Shown piece after piece: positions 16,946 through 24,598 of a stretch of 64,000 nt of DNA. The stretch is from Nitrospirota bacterium (GTDB lineage: Bacteria > Nitrospirota > Thermodesulfovibrionia > Thermodesulfovibrionales > Dissulfurispiraceae). Position numbers and translations under genes: made by a program. The notes beneath the pieces are model-generated. The model was not told the origin of the DNA and did not search any database. It saw nothing but the letters and a program-made list of their open reading frames with translations. The stretch lies in assembly GCA_015233365.1 (NCBI GenBank), contig JADFXU010000005.1, forward strand, positions 34,310 to 98,309, in the 5' to 3' direction. Position 1 is the stretch's first letter. The number at the start of each line of letters is the position of its first letter.

Positions 16946-18346
16946 TTACGCGGCCTGGACCGCACTCATGCCGGACATGCTGGTGATCACCGCTTCGGCT
17001 GTATTGAACCCGGACTCTATAGCGTGGTCCATATTGTAATATCTGAACATGCCGACTCTTCCGGCAATGTGAAGGTTCCTGAAGGCGCTCAGATAATCGC
17101 AAAGAAGTTTGCACTGTTCCGCATAGCCGATTTCAAATAGCGGGTATGCCTTTTTCGCACGCACAACAACACTGCCCGACACCTCGCTTTTTTTGACAAA
17201 CCCGAGCTGATCGAGCCCCCGGACCGTCATTTCTGCAAGGTGTTCATCGGAGGCATTCCAGAAGCGGTCTCCCTCGAAACTGAAGTATTCAGTCACAAGC
17301 AGGGTATTTCCGTCCGGGGCCATTTTACGGCTCCAGTTCGTGGGTTCATGAATCCTGCCGAAGGGTATTTTCTTCTCCGGGACATAAATCCACGTCTGAT
17401 CGGTGACCTGCTTCTTATGCACCATGACTGCAACAACGACAAGGTCCCGGAACATGAGTTTTGAGGCCGCTTCCCTGACGTGAGAGGGAGCCGGAGGGTC
17501 CAGCAGCCGCACCAACGTTGTGATCGGGATACTCGATATGAACGCGTCCCCCGATGCCCGACATGCGCTGGAGCCGCAACCGGCTTCGACACTTTCTATC
17601 ATGCAGCCGGAATGGTTTATCCTTGTGATGGGGGATCCGGTATGCACAATGTTGTCCTGTCCTATTTCTTCCCTGAGCCTCTCGGCAATACGGCCTATGC
17701 CCAGAGCAGGGTAAGTAAACTTGTCCACAAGAGAAGGGATATCCTTTCCGCTGAATTTAAAAAAGGCGTTCTTTACCGCCCTGGCGAGTGAAAGCCCCCT
17801 GATACGCTGTGCCACCCAGTCAACACTTATCCGGCTGCAATCGATACCCCACACTTTTTCACTGTATTCTTTAAAATATATGTCGAACATGGCACGGCCG
17901 AAATTGCCCACCACCCAGTCCTCCAGGGAAAGCTGGGGCCGGACTTTAGCCAGACCACGGATTTTTTCCGCTATATAGTCTTCGACTATTCTTACCGTGG
18001 TCGGGACACCCATTCCCAATATGGCATTGGCAGGTCTTAATGGGTAATCGAAATACTTGTTGCGCAGATAGATTGTGCTTTTTCGGGGGACGGAAATCAA
18101 TTCCCCTTCCATCAGGTTGTTCAGGAAGCTGTTGATCCGCTGATTTTTTGTAAAAAAACGGTGACCGCCGAGATCGAAACGGAACCCGTTGCTCTCAATC
18201 GTTTTTGAGAGACCACCCACAGAGGCGTCATACTCAAAGAGTTCCACGTCGGTCCCTGCTTTAGCGAGGGCGTATCCTGCGGCAAGGCCGGTAAGACCAC
18301 CACCCAGAATAACAGTGGTAAATTCGTTGTTATATGGCTTCAACAT
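16946..18346 (-). CDS. FAD-dependent amine-oxidase/UGM-like oxidoreductase
   Basis: 466 aa with an N-terminal dinucleotide-binding fold (TVILGGGLTGLAAGYALAKAGTDVELFEYDASVGG) and FRFDLGGHRFF, a motif of the protoporphyrinogen oxidase / UDP-galactopyranose mutase-like group often found in polysaccharide gene sets. The C-terminal FAD contact is NLHIAGRVGMFRYYNMDHAI. The reaction is unknown. First gene of a two-gene minus-strand unit with the B12-radical SAM gene; sequence upstream of its start runs into the divergent sigma-54 promoter region. Confidence 0.85.
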   Translation of the reverse strand: MLKPYNNEFTTVILGGGLTGLAAGYALAKAGTDVELFEYDASVGGLSKTIESNGFRFDLGGHRFFTKNQRINSFLNNLMEGELISVPRKSTIYLRNKYFDYPLRPANAILGMGVPTTVRIVEDYIAEKIRGLAKVRPQLSLEDWVVGNFGRAMFDIYFKEYSEKVWGIDCSRISVDWVAQRIRGLSLARAVKNAFFKFSGKDIPSLVDKFTYPALGIGRIAERLREEIGQDNIVHTGSPITRINHSGCMIESVEAGCGSSACRASGDAFISSIPITTLVRLLDPPAPSHVREAASKLMFRDLVVVAVMVHKKQVTDQTWIYVPEKKIPFGRIHEPTNWSRKMAPDGNTLLVTEYFSFEGDRFWNASDEHLAEMTVRGLDQLGFVKKSEVSGSVVVRAKKAYPLFEIGYAEQCKLLCDYLSAFRNLHIAGRVGMFRYYNMDHAIESGFNTAEAVITSMSGMSAVQAA

Positions 18347-18713
18347 TCAAGAATCAGGACCTGTAAAATATACCTTTTATCTGTATAGTGTACCTCTAAT
18401 GATGAACAATTTTCCATATTTACTCTTCTGCTTTATCTCCGACAAAGGCAATTTTCAATAACCCTCAGTGACTAACTTCCTATAACTAAAAGAGGCGGCC
18501 TGTTCCAGTTGTGTTAGGGGTACACTCGCACCCTCAAACTGGCCATGCTTTAAAATAGTTCAGTTTGATGATTAAAGCGCCCGCGGGCGTGATCATATGA
18601 CTCTGCTCGAAAAGAAAAGTTGACAAAAGGAACGTTGTCAAAATAGTCAGAACTATAGTTGCATTTAGAAACATGCCGTTACTTGTTGTATCTGTTTTTA
18701 TTTAACATATAAA

Positions 18714-18812
18714 ACAAATAGTTATACTATTATGATTCCTCTTGCTAATTGTCTTATAACAGTAATATGTTTTACTTCTATTTTGAAAACAAACAAGACA
18801 AATAGTTATACT
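18714..18812 (+). promoter_or_regulatory. Paired direct repeats (candidate operator sites)
   Basis: The 15-mer ACAAATAGTTATACT occurs exactly at 18714-18728 and 18798-18812, with flanks also similar (18 of 20 matching). The start-to-start distance is 84 bases, close to eight DNA turns, so both faces align. The second copy abuts the -24 element of the candidate sigma-54 promoter. The first lies near -120, a normal place for an enhancer-binding activator. Probably binding sites for one regulator. Confidence 0.55.
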
Positions 18813-18813
18813 C

Positions 18814-18830
18814 TGGCACAGAAAATGCTA
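18814..18830 (+). promoter_or_regulatory. Candidate sigma-54 promoter
   Basis: TGGCACAGAAAATGCTA matches the TGGCAC-N5-TTGCW consensus with one mismatch in the -12 box and has the required GG-N10-GC spacing. Expected start is about 12 bases downstream, near 18840, giving a short leader with GGAGG at 18851 before the ATG at 18859. It would drive the pseudo-receiver and the CBS-PAS-GGDEF gene. Confidence 0.6.
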
Positions 18831-18858
18831 AAATGAGAAAGCAAACAACGGGAGGAAT

Positions 18859-19236
18859 ATGCACAGAGAGATGAAGGAAGTCGTCATCGTATCAAGGGGG
18901 TCATTTGTGAGCAGCACATTTATCCGGCGATTTCCGAACTGCGATATTAATATAATCCCTCATTACCGGCTGCAGAGAAACGCATATGAAGACAAATACA
19001 ATCTGATAGTGCCGTATGTCTCATCCGAAGAAATTCCTGCAATACAAGAACCGCTGAAAATGATGTGCCAAAAACTCATGCCCCCCATTGTTGCGGTCAC
19101 GGACTCTTTTGTAGGAGTATCAAAGGAGCTGGCCGAATTGGGGCTATTCACTATTTTCGTCAAGCCTGTTGACGCAGAAACGATTGTCTCGCTTGCGGGA
19201 GCCTATTGCGAAAACGGAACGATAAGATATGCTTAG
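18859..19236 (+). CDS. Pseudo-receiver-like small protein
   Basis: 125 aa, not a clear family match. The build is receiver-like: a first strand VVIVSRG, later IVAVTDS, and a final IFVKPVDAETIVSLAGAYCE with the Lys-Pro pair seen in response regulators. The acidic pair and phospho-accepting Asp are missing, so it is probably not phosphorylated. GGAGG is only 3 bases before ATG 18859; a second ATG at 18871 (MKEVVIVSRG) is an alternative start. It overlaps the diguanylate cyclase gene by 8 bases, so the two products likely work together. Confidence 0.65.
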   Translation: MHREMKEVVIVSRGSFVSSTFIRRFPNCDINIIPHYRLQRNAYEDKYNLIVPYVSSEEIPAIQEPLKMMCQKLMPPIVAVTDSFVGVSKELAELGLFTIFVKPVDAETIVSLAGAYCENGTIRYA

Positions 19237-20968
19237 AAAACGAATTAGTGAACTTATGAACGTGAGAATTATAGAGGTGCCTATTAATTCTAAAGTATTG
19301 GTTGCGATTGAAATGATGAGAGACAATAAAACAAGTTGTATCTTGGTTCTCAAAGACAAAAAACCTCTCGGTATTTTTACGGAACGAAACATTGTTCAAA
19401 ATGCAATTGCCAATCGTGACTTTATTCATCTCACCGTAGGCGAACTGATGCGTCATCCTGTTTTAACCGCTAAGTCTGATATGTATGTATTCGAGGCTTT
19501 TCATGTTCTTCTTGCAAATAATATTCGCCATCTTGTGATAGTGGATGAGCATCAGCATGTTATTGGAACCCTAAGTCAATCGGACATAATTGAACAGATA
19601 GGCAATCAATATCTATTCGGAATGGAAAAAATATCCCAGATGGCAAGCAGTGTTATTTTGACCATGCAAAAAGAAAGAAGCGTGTTAGAAGCCCTTACAG
19701 CGATGGACGAATATTCACTCAGCGCAATACTTGTCACAGAAAAAGAAACTCCTCTTGGGATCCTAACCGAGCGCGATGCAGCCGCTATAGTCATTGGAGG
19801 CGGTGATATAGAACAAATTAAAGTTTCGGAAGTGATGAGCAGTCCCGTGAAAACTCTCGATTCAGAAGTACCGGTTTATGAAGCCGCAAGAGTAATGAAA
19901 AAAAACAACATGCGTCGGGTGGGTATTGTAGATAAGAGTGGGAAAATAATCGGCTTACTCTCACAGTCCGACATCATCAAGGGGCTTGAAATGAAATATA
20001 TCGAGCTTCTGAATGATAACCTCAAGGCAAAGGAACTTGAGCTTAAAGAAGCCTCAAAGGATTTGCACGAAAAAACTGTTTACCTTGACGGCATTTTGCA
20101 TTCAGCACTGGATATGGGCATTATTGCAGTTGATATTAACTTTAATGTTGTCTACTTCAATCCAGCCGCTGAAGAGCTTCTGGGGCAGAAAGCACAGGAG
20201 GTTATCGGCTCTGATGCAAGGAAGTTCCGCATCAAAGAGGAAAAAGAGCTTTTCCGGTTCGACAGAATATTAAAAGAGGACCCAAAACCCTCCAGTTATG
20301 TCTTTTCATTTGAGAGGGAATTGCAAGGCGAAATACGCCTCATCGAATCAAGGGTGTGTGGAATTTGGGATCAGAACAAAACCCATGTCGGTTATGTTCT
20401 GACTTTACTGGATATTACTGAGCGGAAAAAGGCTGAAGATACTATACGTTATATGGCTTACCACGATAATTTAACCGGGCTCGCAAATAGATCATTTTTT
20501 GATGAGCTGATTGATCGGGAGATTATTCGTGCGGGGCGTAATAGGTCTTCACTGGCAATAATGATAATCGATTTAGATCGCTTCAAAAATGTCAACGATA
20601 CACTTGGACATCATGTCGGCGATCTTCTTCTCAAAGCCGTATCAGATCGTATGTTCCGTGTATTCAGAAGGTCCGATGTTTTGGCCAGAGTCGGGGGAGA
20701 TGAATTCTACGCAATACTGCCCGATATCGGTGAACGTGAAAACACAGTCATGATTGCAGAAAAAATAATCCATGTCTTAGAATCTCCCTTTAAGTTAGAA
20801 GGAACAGACATTATGATAACAGTCAGTATCGGCATTTCTCTTTTCCAGGTTGATGGCTTGGATGCCAAAACACTTATGAGAGTTGCAGATCATGCTATGT
20901 ATAAGGCTAAAGAACTAAATCGTGAAAACTTCCGGTCAAACGTCTGTTCCGGATATTGCATTCCTTGA
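19229..20968 (+). CDS. 4xCBS-PAS-GGDEF diguanylate cyclase
   Basis: 579 aa. Four CBS motifs in two pairs (about 1-255, ending in the repeated GLLSQSDIIKGLE style), a helical linker, a PAS domain (about 280-400, FNPAAEELLGQKAQEVIG) and a GGDEF domain. The active site is intact (RVGGDEFYAIL), and the product-inhibition site RxxD (RRSD) lies five residues before it. It should make cyclic-di-GMP, with CBS pairs sensing adenine nucleotides and PAS a second cue. No EAL domain. ATG 19229 overlaps the previous gene. Cytoplasmic, since no membrane segment is seen. Confidence 0.93.
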   Translation: MLRKRISELMNVRIIEVPINSKVLVAIEMMRDNKTSCILVLKDKKPLGIFTERNIVQNAIANRDFIHLTVGELMRHPVLTAKSDMYVFEAFHVLLANNIRHLVIVDEHQHVIGTLSQSDIIEQIGNQYLFGMEKISQMASSVILTMQKERSVLEALTAMDEYSLSAILVTEKETPLGILTERDAAAIVIGGGDIEQIKVSEVMSSPVKTLDSEVPVYEAARVMKKNNMRRVGIVDKSGKIIGLLSQSDIIKGLEMKYIELLNDNLKAKELELKEASKDLHEKTVYLDGILHSALDMGIIAVDINFNVVYFNPAAEELLGQKAQEVIGSDARKFRIKEEKELFRFDRILKEDPKPSSYVFSFERELQGEIRLIESRVCGIWDQNKTHVGYVLTLLDITERKKAEDTIRYMAYHDNLTGLANRSFFDELIDREIIRAGRNRSSLAIMIIDLDRFKNVNDTLGHHVGDLLLKAVSDRMFRVFRRSDVLARVGGDEFYAILPDIGERENTVMIAEKIIHVLESPFKLEGTDIMITVSIGISLFQVDGLDAKTLMRVADHAMYKAKELNRENFRSNVCSGYCIP

Positions 20969-21000
20969 ACCATTAAGTGAGAGTTGCAGATCATGCTATG
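20877..21000 (+). repeat. 23-bp direct repeat at the 3' end of the GGDEF gene
   Basis: TGAGAGTTGCAGATCATGCTATG occurs at 20877-20899 inside the GGDEF domain and again at 20978-21000 just after the stop codon. The remaining gap up to 21338 shows no gene, tRNA or riboswitch that I can support. Confidence 0.7.
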
Positions 21001-21338
21001 AGTGAGTGTCTGGAGTCAGACTTGATTATTGACTTTTCCCACCTAGGCTAAACAGTTTCATCCTTTTTCTTTTACAATAATTGCGGATTGTACTCTGCAG
21101 AATTCTCAGTATCATCGTTCGTGTTAATTCCTGTCAAGTCGCGCCGGAATTATCGAATGTTTCTTTAAGTCCGGGACGTGGGCGTCTTCCGGCTTGAAAA
21201 ACCAGCCGTGTCGCCAGAAAAAAATCTAAGTTATTGTTTATAATAGATGGGAAATCGCAGCTTATGCGCAAACCTATAGCTGTTGTTTCTTCTTAATGCC
21301 ACACGCAAAAATTAGGATAAAAAGTAGAGGAGAATAAA

Positions 21339-21635
21339 ATGCCGATTTTAAAGAACGAGATTAAGTATATTGACATTCCTGCCGTTACCGAGAAGTTTGC
21401 GGACTCAGTAGGTTCTATTTTCTTTGACGGACAGAGCTCTCGGATCGAACTCTGCGTCACCCGCATGGTCCCGACCACTGGGGCGGAGGCGACAGCGCAA
21501 AGATACCCGGCATGTAGGCTAGCCCTTACTCCGGCGGCAACCATCGAATTGTTCAACAACCTTCAGAATTTGATTAACGCGATGCACCAGCAGGGCATGA
21601 TCACGAAAGGCGAGCCTCCGGCCGAAGCAAAATGA
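21339..21635 (+). CDS. Conserved hypothetical 98-aa protein
   Basis: 98 aa, soluble, starting at an ATG with AGAGGAG upstream. The layout (EIKYIDIPAVTEKFADSVGSIFFDGQSSRIELCVTRMVP.., then CRLALTPAATIELFNNLQNLINAMHQQGMI) resembles small DUF3467-like proteins, with a beta-rich part followed by one helix. I do not recognise it with certainty. It stands alone between the cyclase and a convergent TPR gene. Confidence 0.65.
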   Translation: MPILKNEIKYIDIPAVTEKFADSVGSIFFDGQSSRIELCVTRMVPTTGAEATAQRYPACRLALTPAATIELFNNLQNLINAMHQQGMITKGEPPAEAK

Positions 21636-21670
21636 CCTCCCCACCAGGCGGTAGCTCCAGTCGGCACGGG

Positions 21671-21737
21671 AATTCCGGGGACACATTACTTATCTTCCCT
21701 TTCCCTGTTAAGAATTAAATATTGTGTCCCCGTAATT
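21671..21737. repeat. REP-like inverted repeat (GGGGACACA..TGTGTCCCC)
   Basis: The 15-base arms AATTCCGGGGACACA (21671-21685) and its complement (21723-21737) differ at one position and surround a 37-base loop. Palindromes with GGGGACACA ends are often associated with Y1 (RAYT) transposases; none is in this window. It sits between convergent genes. Confidence 0.6.
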
Positions 21738-21744
21738 ACCTGTT

Positions 21745-23373
21745 CTACCTTGCCCCCCGGACCGCTTCATAGAGTAGTTTCCTGTTCGACAAGGCTTTTT
21801 CATATTTCGGATCAAGCTCGATAGCCTTGTTGTAATCGGCAAGGGCCGCGTCATAGTTCTTCAGGTTGTAGTAAAGAAACCCTCTGTTGTTATACGCAGC
21901 CGCGTAATTTGGATTCAGTTCGATGGCCTTGTTGTAGTCCCTCAGTGCCTGATCGTATTTCTTTTGATTCTTGTAGACATTCCCTGCATCCATATAAGCA
22001 GCGGCGTAATTTGGATTCAGTTCGATAGTTTTCTTGTAGTCGGCAAGGGCCGCGTCATAGTTCTTCCGGTCGTAGTAAAGATTCCCTCTGTTGATATAAG
22101 CAGCAGCGTATTTAGGATCCAGTTCGATGGCCTTGTTGAAGTCGGCAAGCGCGGCGTCGAAATTTTTCTGCTGCGTATAAACCAATCCCCTGTTAAAATA
22201 GGCCTTTTCATATTTGGGATCAAGCTCAAGGGTCTTATTGTAGTGTGCCAGCGCCTCATTGTATTTCTTTTGATTGTAGTGAATATTCCCTGCGTCCATA
22301 TACGCAGCAGCGTATTTAGGATTCAGTTCGATGGCCTTGTTATAGTCAACAAGAGCGGCGTCGAAATTTTTCTGCTCTGCATAAAGGATTCCCCTGTTGA
22401 CATAGGCCTTTTCATATTTGGGATCAAGCTCAAGGGCCTTACTGTAGTCTGCCAGCGCCTCATCGTATTTCTTTTGATTGTAGTAATAAAAAACCCCTCT
22501 GTTGTTGTAAGCTATGGCGTAATTTGGATTCAGTTCGATGGCCTTGTTGAAGTCGGCAAGCGCAGTATCATTTTTATTTTGATAGGTATAAACGAGCCCC
22601 CTGCTTGTATAAGCTGCAACATATTTTGGATTCAGTTCGATGGCCTTATTGAAATCAGTAATCGCTTTTCCGAACTTCTTGAGCTCCAGATACGTTGAAC
22701 CCCTGCTGACATAAGCCCTCGCATGCCGGGGTGCAAGTGTTATCGCCTGCGTGAATATTTCCAGTGCATCATCATACTTCTTTTCTTTCCTCAGAAATAT
22801 CCCTTTGTCTATCAGGTCATTTATCTTCAATTCATCTATGGCTTTATCGTATTCCGCTTGTTTTTTAGTGTCGGTTTTAGCGAGTCCCAGTTCCTTCCTA
22901 AGGCTCTCGATCTGCTTCATCGACTCGTCCGATTTCTTTCTCAAATCCTCAAGTTCCTGGCCCTTCTCCCTGTCCCCCCGAAGATACTGTATCGATTTAG
23001 CTACTTCGTCAGGGTCGGCGATCAGTTTTGCTTTCATGTAGTAGGTCTGTCCGTCCCATCTTTCCTGTAAAATCATAGTGACAACGGTCCCGGCAGTATA
23101 GGTTACAATTTGGTCTTTACTTAACTGGAAATCCTTGACCTCGGTCTCGCTGATTAAAAAGGTCCCAAGCTCTTCAAGGAGCAGCCTCTTGACCTGCTCC
23201 AGCGCTATGGCGCGGCTCGAAAGCTTACTGTCTGCCTCACTCGCCTGATATGTATACTCTTTATCAAAGGTCACCCTCGCTGCAAAGAGACTGGCAGGGA
23301 TGAAAAGCGAGGCTGCTAAAATTACGGAGAGAATCGTTACCGGGGAAATACTGTTTCTCATTCCGTCACTCAT
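21745..23373 (-). CDS. Periplasmic TPR-repeat protein
   Basis: 542 aa from the ATG at 23373, which has GGAGG upstream; the track start at 23391 precedes that site. A signal peptide (TILSVILAASLFIPASLFA) leads into an N-terminal domain of about 140 aa, then a coiled stretch (LEDLRKKSDESMKQIESLRKEL), then about ten TPR units of 34 aa with consensus YxxAYxNRGxxYxxxKxYDxALxDYNKAIELNP. Likely a scaffold for protein contacts in the periplasm. Repeat units are very alike in DNA too, which suggests recent expansion. Confidence 0.9.
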   Translation of the reverse strand: MSDGMRNSISPVTILSVILAASLFIPASLFAARVTFDKEYTYQASEADSKLSSRAIALEQVKRLLLEELGTFLISETEVKDFQLSKDQIVTYTAGTVVTMILQERWDGQTYYMKAKLIADPDEVAKSIQYLRGDREKGQELEDLRKKSDESMKQIESLRKELGLAKTDTKKQAEYDKAIDELKINDLIDKGIFLRKEKKYDDALEIFTQAITLAPRHARAYVSRGSTYLELKKFGKAITDFNKAIELNPKYVAAYTSRGLVYTYQNKNDTALADFNKAIELNPNYAIAYNNRGVFYYYNQKKYDEALADYSKALELDPKYEKAYVNRGILYAEQKNFDAALVDYNKAIELNPKYAAAYMDAGNIHYNQKKYNEALAHYNKTLELDPKYEKAYFNRGLVYTQQKNFDAALADFNKAIELDPKYAAAYINRGNLYYDRKNYDAALADYKKTIELNPNYAAAYMDAGNVYKNQKKYDQALRDYNKAIELNPNYAAAYNNRGFLYYNLKNYDAALADYNKAIELDPKYEKALSNRKLLYEAVRGAR

Positions 23374-23410
23374 ACGAAATTTCCTCCTCATTTACGAGTA
23401 CCAACCCCCA

Positions 23411-23443
23411 AACAAAAAAGCCCGGAGGATTCTCCGGGCCTTG
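23411..23443 (-). terminator. Rho-independent terminator after the YeeE gene
   Basis: Perfect 8-bp stem GCCCGGAG / CTCCGGGC with a 4-base loop at 23420-23439. Read on the minus strand it is followed by CTTTTTTGTT, a proper U-tract. It lies between the end of the YeeE-type gene and the start of the TPR gene. Confidence 0.85.
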
Positions 23444-23472
23444 TCTTTGTCTACAAAACAACCTGTCTGCTG

Positions 23473-24555
23473 TCAGTCCTGCATAGGTTTGATAAATTTA
23501 AAATACACCATTGTCCAGTTCCCGAGGATCATGAAAATAATCGACGTCAGGCTGCCGAGAGAAAGTGTCGATGACCCTGTAAGCCCCTGTCCTATATTGC
23601 AGCCCCCTGCAACCGAAGCACTGAATCCCATCAGCAGGGCTCCGGCTATGACAGTAAGGAGTTCGCCTACAGAGGGCACTTTCCAGGAAAATTCCTTTAA
23701 AATTTTAGCGCTTATATATGCCCCCAAAGGAACACCTATGAGAAAGAATTCACCCCATGTGGCTTTGAACGGCCCGATATCAAACATGGGAAAGAAGCGC
23801 GATTTTGCGTCGCCCGTCAGTATTGTGAAGAATAGCTCTCCGGTAGGAGTAGTAAAGTTCATTCCGCGCGCAAAGCCGCCGCCCCAATGTTCCGAGGCCC
23901 AAAAGGTCAGGACCCCTGCCAGGCCCAGCAGCAATCCTGTAACCGACCAATAGAACCCCTTCTGTTTTCCCATGCGAAAAGGTTTATCTTTAAGGGTCAG
24001 GGAGAATAAGAACAGTGCAAAAATGATTATGACTGTCCATTTTACGGACATGCTGTCACCGAACAACTGCCACAAAGTAGTATTGGTATTTCCGTCAATT
24101 TCAAATTTTACGCTTCTTAAGGCCACATAGAGCGGATTCAGTATACCGTAATTGGTGGCGCCGATGCCGAGGAAGAAGAATATAACGCCGATCACAGCTG
24201 CAATCTGTCCCTCGCCGCCCTTATACACAATGCCGCTTCCGCATCCGCTCGCCAGCACCATACCCATTCCGAATAAATATCCGCCGATGATGTTAGCCAG
24301 CGGATAGAAGGTCTGGCTTTTCAACTGAATCAAGCCGATATCATTGAGAAGGTTAGAACCTACGACCATGACAGCCAGGGCAATAAGAAAGCCGCGGAAC
24401 AGCGTATAATCCTGGATAAATATGGTGTCCCTGAACGCAGAGTTCATGCAAAACCTGCCGCGTTGCAGAATAAGCCCCACAAAACCCCCGCATAACAACC
24501 CCGAAAGAATAAAGCCGAGAGTTACGCTTTGTGTTACAGTTTCTTCCATTGCCAT
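23473..24555 (-). CDS. YeeE/YedE (TsuA-like) sulfur transporter
   Basis: 360 aa with about nine to ten membrane segments. The three conserved cysteine motifs are present: LQRGRFCMNSAFRD, LASGCGSGIVYKGGEGQ and AGGCNIGQGLTG. Characterised relatives (TsuA) take up thiosulfate through these cysteines. No tusA-type partner is next to it. Upstream on the same strand is a CHASE kinase gene ending 44 bases away. Substrate inferred as thiosulfate or a related sulfur anion. Confidence 0.9.
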   Translation of the reverse strand: MAMEETVTQSVTLGFILSGLLCGGFVGLILQRGRFCMNSAFRDTIFIQDYTLFRGFLIALAVMVVGSNLLNDIGLIQLKSQTFYPLANIIGGYLFGMGMVLASGCGSGIVYKGGEGQIAAVIGVIFFFLGIGATNYGILNPLYVALRSVKFEIDGNTNTTLWQLFGDSMSVKWTVIIIFALFLFSLTLKDKPFRMGKQKGFYWSVTGLLLGLAGVLTFWASEHWGGGFARGMNFTTPTGELFFTILTGDAKSRFFPMFDIGPFKATWGEFFLIGVPLGAYISAKILKEFSWKVPSVGELLTVIAGALLMGFSASVAGGCNIGQGLTGSSTLSLGSLTSIIFMILGNWTMVYFKFIKPMQD

Positions 24556-24598
24556 CTTCCTCCGAGCGCATTTTCCCCATAGTATAGAGATACGGCTT

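Noticed and set aside
20969-21338. Possible cyclic-dinucleotide riboswitch before the 98-aa gene
   Set aside because: GC-rich stem-like words exist, but the conserved cores of GEMM-type riboswitches could not be matched.
21964-22698. 244-aa plus-strand ORF with repeating pattern
   Set aside because: Exact antisense of the TPR array; its apparent repeats mirror the TPR DNA repeats.
21745-22700. Regular about 102-base DNA repeats, checked as a CRISPR array
   Set aside because: The repeats are coding TPR units in one frame without unique spacers. No CRISPR array or cas gene was seen in the window.
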